Virus record (IMG/VR): IMGVR_UViG_3300042402_007381
Coordinates: 1 to 43,336 of that record
Strand: one strand, 5' to 3'
Source: a virus
Length of the DNA: 43,336 nucleotides
This document shows, in pieces, positions 40,139 to 43,336 of the stretch. The position numbers and the translations under genes were made by a program. Numbering within the stretch: position 1 is the stretch's first letter; each line of letters opens with the position of its first letter. The notes beneath the pieces are model-generated. The model searched no databases. It saw only the letters and a program-made list of their open reading frames with translations, and was not told where the DNA came from.

Positions 40139-40598
40139 TTTGTTCCTTGTTGACAGTTAATAATTTTTCTTCCACTGTGGTTCGATCATGATAGGGCCCA
40201 CAGTACTGATATCGTTTTACGGCAATGAGTTTGGGATTCTGTATGATTTGCCATTGATCCTTTTGTTTAATTGCATACCATCCTGCAGCAAACCAACAGC
40301 GACTTTTCTTTCTTTTTGTAAATAAAGGAATTTTTTTCTTGACATCCCACATGGGATTAAAAGCATGACAGCCAGTGGGATATCCATAGACTTGTGTAGT
40401 CGATGGTGATTTTTTAATGGCAATTTTTTCGAAAACTATGTCATTTTTACGCAATGACTGTATATTCTTAGCATGAAATTTTCTATTCCCGATGGTAATA
40501 GTAACCATATTGTTTCGAGATTCTATATTGCCAATTTTTTCTTGATCTTTTTGCAAGATCCAAAATTCATTCTTTAGTACCGGTTTAGCTATTATCAT
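40131..40598 (-). CDS. Conserved-looking phage hypothetical protein, 155 residues
   Basis: Beta-rich N-terminal half, then YPTGCHAFNPMWDVKKKIPLF and SRCWFAAGWYAIKQ, a Trp/Cys-rich block that looks like a phage-specific domain. Its start lies inside the exonuclease gene end (overlap 14 bases) and it overlaps MazG by 8. Function unknown. Confidence 0.6.
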   Translation of the reverse strand: MIIAKPVLKNEFWILQKDQEKIGNIESRNNMVTITIGNRKFHAKNIQSLRKNDIVFEKIAIKKSPSTTQVYGYPTGCHAFNPMWDVKKKIPLFTKRKKSRCWFAAGWYAIKQKDQWQIIQNPKLIAVKRYQYCGPYHDRTTVEEKLLTVNKEQNA

Positions 40599-41592
40599 AT
40601 AAATGACCTTGATATTTTTGATTCAGCCATGTGCTGTATTGTTCTGCAGTTTCGCTGAGTTTAATTAACTCATATCGTCCGCAAAAACGCATAAATTTTA
40701 AACCCACTTGACCAATATCGCTAGTGCGTATTTGTTCTTTGATTGCAGAATCAACTTGTTCTTTGACTGTGTCGGGCTGCTGTGTGAGATCAATCAATGT
40801 TCTATTGCGTTGATAATCATCTAATACTCTATGTTCAGAGCCATTGTGATCGATCCACCTTTGCAACATGAGATTATTCCACGCGAATCCCTTTTGATGC
40901 CGATCGTTAAAAGCTTCTAATAGACCAATTTTATTTTTACTGCTTTTAAGCCTGACATTTGGGAAAGCAGAGAAGATATTGTCTGTGGGATCGCCACGCA
41001 TACATTTCTCAAACAATAACCATTCAGGGTCAGGCGTTTGTTTAGCAGTTTTGGTTTTACGGTCTTGACAGGGACGACCTCGGCTGTCAAAGATACCATT
41101 TACAGTCAACAATTCATCTGTGATCCCATTGTATTGCTGCACCTGTTCGGACAGCAGTTGTACAAAGTCTGTGTCACTGCTGATAATGATATGTTCATCC
41201 TTAGGATGTAATGCAATAAATCTAGCAATAATATCGTCCGCTTCGGCATTGGCATGACGAATAACTGAGCAGTTGGTCTGTGTTTTAAGATACTCAACAA
41301 AGTGATCGTAGGTTTCCCAGAACAGTCGGTCTTCTTGTTGTTGACTAGGACTAAGTTGTGCTCGGGCTACTGCACGATTTTTTTTGTAAGGTTCATAGAT
41401 ATCCTTACGCCAACTGCGACCTTCTAAAGCAAATATGACATGATCAGCTTGGAATTTACGGAATACTTTGTTAATTGAACTCAATGTGACATGCAAAGCA
41501 TAACCAACTTTTTCCTGTTCGTCTGTGGCACGAAAGGCAGTATGTCTAGCACGGAAAAAAGTATTAGCAGTATCAATCAAAAGATATTTCAT
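40585..41592 (-). CDS. rnh: T4 RNase H-like 5'-3' exonuclease (FEN family)
   Basis: 335 residues. MKYLLIDTANTFFRA carries the first metal-binding Asp; EADDIIARFI and IIISSDTDFVQL hold the further conserved acidic residues of the FEN/5'-3' exonuclease active site; MRGDPTDNI begins the helix-hairpin-helix part. T4 RNase H removes RNA primers at the lagging strand. The length and order fit the T4 rnh product. Confidence 0.85.
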   Translation of the reverse strand: MKYLLIDTANTFFRARHTAFRATDEQEKVGYALHVTLSSINKVFRKFQADHVIFALEGRSWRKDIYEPYKKNRAVARAQLSPSQQQEDRLFWETYDHFVEYLKTQTNCSVIRHANAEADDIIARFIALHPKDEHIIISSDTDFVQLLSEQVQQYNGITDELLTVNGIFDSRGRPCQDRKTKTAKQTPDPEWLLFEKCMRGDPTDNIFSAFPNVRLKSSKNKIGLLEAFNDRHQKGFAWNNLMLQRWIDHNGSEHRVLDDYQRNRTLIDLTQQPDTVKEQVDSAIKEQIRTSDIGQVGLKFMRFCGRYELIKLSETAEQYSTWLNQKYQGHLYDNS

Positions 41593-41644
41593 AATAGAAA
41601 TTCGTGGTGGTGATTGCTAATTATAGTATCTAACAGAAATTTTG

Positions 41645-41830
41645 TCAAATTTTACTGAATCCTCTCAGTAATAGCCAAACTATCAGTTTACTATTCACAG
41701 TATAAACTGAAATTTGTTTATAGTTTCCTACAAAGTTCCAATCGGTTCCTGGTGGTCCCCATTGTTGTCTTAATTGCCTGAGTTGGTCGGTTATATGATT
41801 TGAATTTCCAGTAATTGAGAAGGCTTGCAT
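41645..41830 (-). CDS. Small hypothetical protein, 61 residues
   Basis: ATG at 41830 overlaps the stop of the upstream gene (TGATG). A HITDQLRQLRQQWGPP helix followed by a short beta region and a hydrophobic end. Family unknown. Confidence 0.5.
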   Translation of the reverse strand: MQAFSITGNSNHITDQLRQLRQQWGPPGTDWNFVGNYKQISVYTVNSKLIVWLLLRGFSKI

Positions 41831-42186
41831 CAACTGATTTCCGATCTACCATTACCCAAATCTCTTACTTTGGTATAGGTATTAACTATGGCTTGTTCTT
41901 GTTCATAGGTTTCCATTACCACATGTCTACAGATATTTTGAAACCAACGATCGACAATATCAGCATCGCTGTCATCCTTTTTCAATTGATATCCTGCTCT
42001 GATCAAATCAGCTATGAATTTATCATTCCAATCTAGTTCAAAACTACCTTGATGTAAATTATTAGGGTCTAGTTCAAAACTTACTATTTTAATGTAGGGT
42101 TGCCCTTGTTCGGTAGCTAAGTCTTTGGCAGACTTGGTTGGAGATTGTGTTTGTTTAGCAGTGACTTTTTTAAACCAATTTAACAT
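41830..42186 (-). CDS. Conserved-looking phage hypothetical protein, 118 residues
   Basis: From ATG 42186, which directly follows the stop of the gene upstream. MLNWFKK N-terminus, then IKIVSFELDPNNLHQGSFELDWN and DIVDRWFQNICRHVVME. It looks like an intact small phage gene. The longer frame start at 42216 would overlap the upstream gene. Confidence 0.55.
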   Translation of the reverse strand: MLNWFKKVTAKQTQSPTKSAKDLATEQGQPYIKIVSFELDPNNLHQGSFELDWNDKFIADLIRAGYQLKKDDSDADIVDRWFQNICRHVVMETYEQEQAIVNTYTKVRDLGNGRSEIS

Positions 42187-42187
42187 G

Positions 42188-42370
42188 TTACCAACTTTCA
42201 ATATCTGTGATATCAATTTTAATTTTTGATCTAGTTTCGAATTCAGCAGTTACTACAGATCCAATTCCATTGGAATTATCAAATGTTAAATCTACATAAT
42301 CAGGATTATGATTTTCAAAAATTTCTAGTAATTTTTTAAATTCATTCCGGGTCATTCGAAAAGATTTCAT
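42188..42370 (-). CDS. Small hypothetical protein, 60 residues
   Basis: ATG 42370 lies in the queE stop (TAATG). Acidic: MKSFRMTRNEFKKLLEIFEN helix, then beta strands. Function unknown. Confidence 0.5.
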   Translation of the reverse strand: MKSFRMTRNEFKKLLEIFENHNPDYVDLTFDNSNGIGSVVTAEFETRSKIKIDITDIESW

Positions 42371-43185
42371 TATGTGCCCCATTGATTCTTGAAAAGCGGC
42401 ACTTGAAGTCGATCACTGTATCTATAGCCTAGCTTCATGGCCACTTCTGCTACCTGTCGATTATGTGCGTGGTAGACACTGTCTACACCGCCCACAGGCA
42501 TAAGATAAATTGGTCCAGTAAATCCCTCATCTCGATATTGATGAACCGTGTGTTCAATTTCATCAATGTCATTCATGCCAGTGACCACAAACTTCAAGTA
42601 GGTATAGCCCACACTCTCATAGTCAGAAACAATTTGGGGTTTGATAGCATCTTCAAATCGTTCACCACTGACGCTGAGTTTAGGAGATACCGAGAAAGTA
42701 ATTTCTCTGGGTTTAGTATAATACCAACGCAGCCACTCGTTGAGTGATTCTTTGAACTCCGAAGTCAACGGTTGTGTACCATTGGTTTCAAAAGTGATCT
42801 CAGTAAGTCCACGCATAAGGCCGTGATTGAGTAATTCTGGATAGCTACGCTGCCAACCCAGTAATGGTTCACCGCCGGTGATTACTAAGTGTTCGTCTTG
42901 CCATTCTTTGTGTGGAAGGAGATCAACAATATTTTGAGCTAGGCCATCAATCTCAACCAGTGGACTCAAATGTTTGAATTCTGGATAGACCGCAGCATAA
43001 CTATCGCATCCTGTTTCGACTAATGGTAAACTTTTGTAATTTTGATACCTATTAATATTATCAATAATAGAGACTACTTCAGGATTATGTGTTTCTTGAT
43101 CTGGGATGGAGTTTTTGTCTCTGCCAAAGCCTCGACAACGAAAATTACAACCAAAAGTTCTTAGAAAGACACTGGGCACTCCCAT
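42370..43185 (-). CDS. queE: QueE-like 7-carboxy-7-deazaguanine synthase, phage type
   Basis: 271 residues as an open frame. VPSVFLRTFGCNFRCRGFG is the start of the radical SAM core; ITGGEPLLGWQ, FETNGTQ and KFVVTG match QueE order. Two points are odd: the third Cys of CxxxCxxC is missing at the usual place (Phe20), with C60 in GCDSY as a possible replacement, and the 5' part of the gene (43250-43186) is in another frame across 11 T. The reaction makes 7-carboxy-7-deazaguanine from a pterin, an intermediate to 7-deazaguanine bases used by some phages to protect DNA. Confidence 0.85.
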   Translation of the reverse strand: MGVPSVFLRTFGCNFRCRGFGRDKNSIPDQETHNPEVVSIIDNINRYQNYKSLPLVETGCDSYAAVYPEFKHLSPLVEIDGLAQNIVDLLPHKEWQDEHLVITGGEPLLGWQRSYPELLNHGLMRGLTEITFETNGTQPLTSEFKESLNEWLRWYYTKPREITFSVSPKLSVSGERFEDAIKPQIVSDYESVGYTYLKFVVTGMNDIDEIEHTVHQYRDEGFTGPIYLMPVGGVDSVYHAHNRQVAEVAMKLGYRYSDRLQVPLFKNQWGT

Positions 43186-43250
43186 ATATCGGCCTTCGCC
43201 CTGGATTGAAAAAAAAAAAGTTCGGAGACTTTGATCTTCGATTTGTTCAT
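43186..43250 (-). other. Out-of-frame N-terminal part of queE with T11 tract
   Basis: The minus-strand frame from ATG 43250 (AAGGAA upstream) reads MNKSKIKVSELFF, the usual start of QueE, up to a run of 11 T at 43219-43209. Beyond it the other frame reads SIQGEGRYMGVPS, the expected continuation. Joining needs one more base in the run (12 T) or two fewer (9 T): frameshift, sequencing error or slippage. Confidence 0.75.
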
Positions 43251-43281
43251 TTTTAATTTTCCTTATTAAAACGATAGTGGC

Positions 43282-43336
43282 CTAATTTATAAGACCTAAT
43301 GCTTTTTCAAATTTTTCTTTGTCAATTATTTCATAT
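43282..43336 (-). CDS. Partial gene at window edge, C-terminal 17 residues
   Basis: Minus-strand frame reads YEIIDKEKFEKALGLIN then TAG (43284-43282), entering from the right window edge. It lies 31 bases upstream of the queE start, so it is likely in the same operon. Too short to identify. Confidence 0.5.
   Translation of the reverse strand, partial: YEIIDKEKFEKALGLIN

Overview
The window looks like part of a large T4-type (contractile-tailed) bacteriophage genome that infects a Gram-negative, probably aquatic, bacterium. The signs are as follows. T4-style late promoters (consensus TATAAATA, often AATAAATA or GATAAATA) stand directly in front of many genes. There is a T4 RNase H/FEN-like 5'-3' exonuclease, a MazG-type pyrophosphohydrolase, a dCMP deaminase, a phage-type QueE, a DNA methyltransferase and three nucleases of mobile-element type (PD-(D/E)XK, HNH, GIY-YIG). 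tRNA genes are scattered between tightly packed, often overlapping, small genes. The DNA is AT-rich. Signal peptides, an outer-membrane beta-barrel and lipopolysaccharide-sugar genes point to a Gram-negative host. TctC/Bug-type binding proteins suggest a betaproteobacterium, but that is a weak inference. No structural head or tail module is in the window, so this is an accessory and metabolic region.

Layout. 1-6.4 kb: a partial + strand gene and a bidirectional terminator, then a long minus-strand operon for 3,6-dideoxysugar/O-antigen-type modification (E1-type dehydrase, SDR reductase, DUF4422 glycosyltransferase), a DNA methyltransferase next to a possible nuclease, and dCMP deaminase. 6.4-9.6 kb: the tRNA region on the minus strand, with Arg(TCT), Cys(GCA), Gln(TTG), Leu(TAA) and an unusual class II tRNA with anticodon CAT. 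It also holds an ADP-ribosyltransferase-like gene, a strongly structured non-coding stretch, a homing endonuclease next to a truncated tRNA, and a short tilS-like gene for tRNA(Ile)-lysidine synthase. 9.6-29.5 kb: an unusual island with four stand-alone asparagine-synthase-like PP-loop ATPases, nine small proteins with the HxD...H...R signature of Fe(II)/2-oxoglutarate oxygenases, two cobalamin-type radical SAM enzymes, two GNATs, a methyltransferase, an SDR, a lipid desaturase, two TctC-type binding proteins and one DctP-type binding protein, without any transporter membrane subunit. 29.4-34.7 kb: a glycosyltransferase, FkbM methyltransferase, RNase H-like DUF458 protein, tRNA-Pro and tRNA-Ser, a remnant tRNA, a degenerate tRNA-Thr, HNH nuclease, two methyltransferases and a repeat-rich Pro protein. 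34.7-37.5 kb: class II aldolase, AhpD, Cys-rich protein and AhpC (a peroxide-reduction operon), then a second desaturase. 37.5-43.3 kb: small phage proteins, an outer-membrane barrel, GIY-YIG, MazG, the T4 RNase H-like exonuclease and queE, whose 5' end is out of frame across an 11-base homopolymer.

How the parts may work together. The tRNA set plus TilS would support late translation, and TilS would convert C34 of the CAU tRNA to lysidine so that it reads AUA. The sugar genes and outer-membrane proteins would remodel the infected cell surface. AhpC/AhpD would hold down peroxide. The PP-loop/oxygenase/radical SAM/binding-protein island is the best candidate for an undescribed system: its modules are duplicated (PP-loop + TctC twice, PP-loop + GNAT twice) and translationally coupled, which suggests an ATP-dependent condensation or adenylation followed by hydroxylation and acylation of a small molecule, peptide or protein target. 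That role is inference from family and context only.

A striking regulatory feature is that in at least six genes the late promoter ends exactly five bases before the ATG, so the expected transcription start falls on the start codon (predicted leaderless mRNAs).
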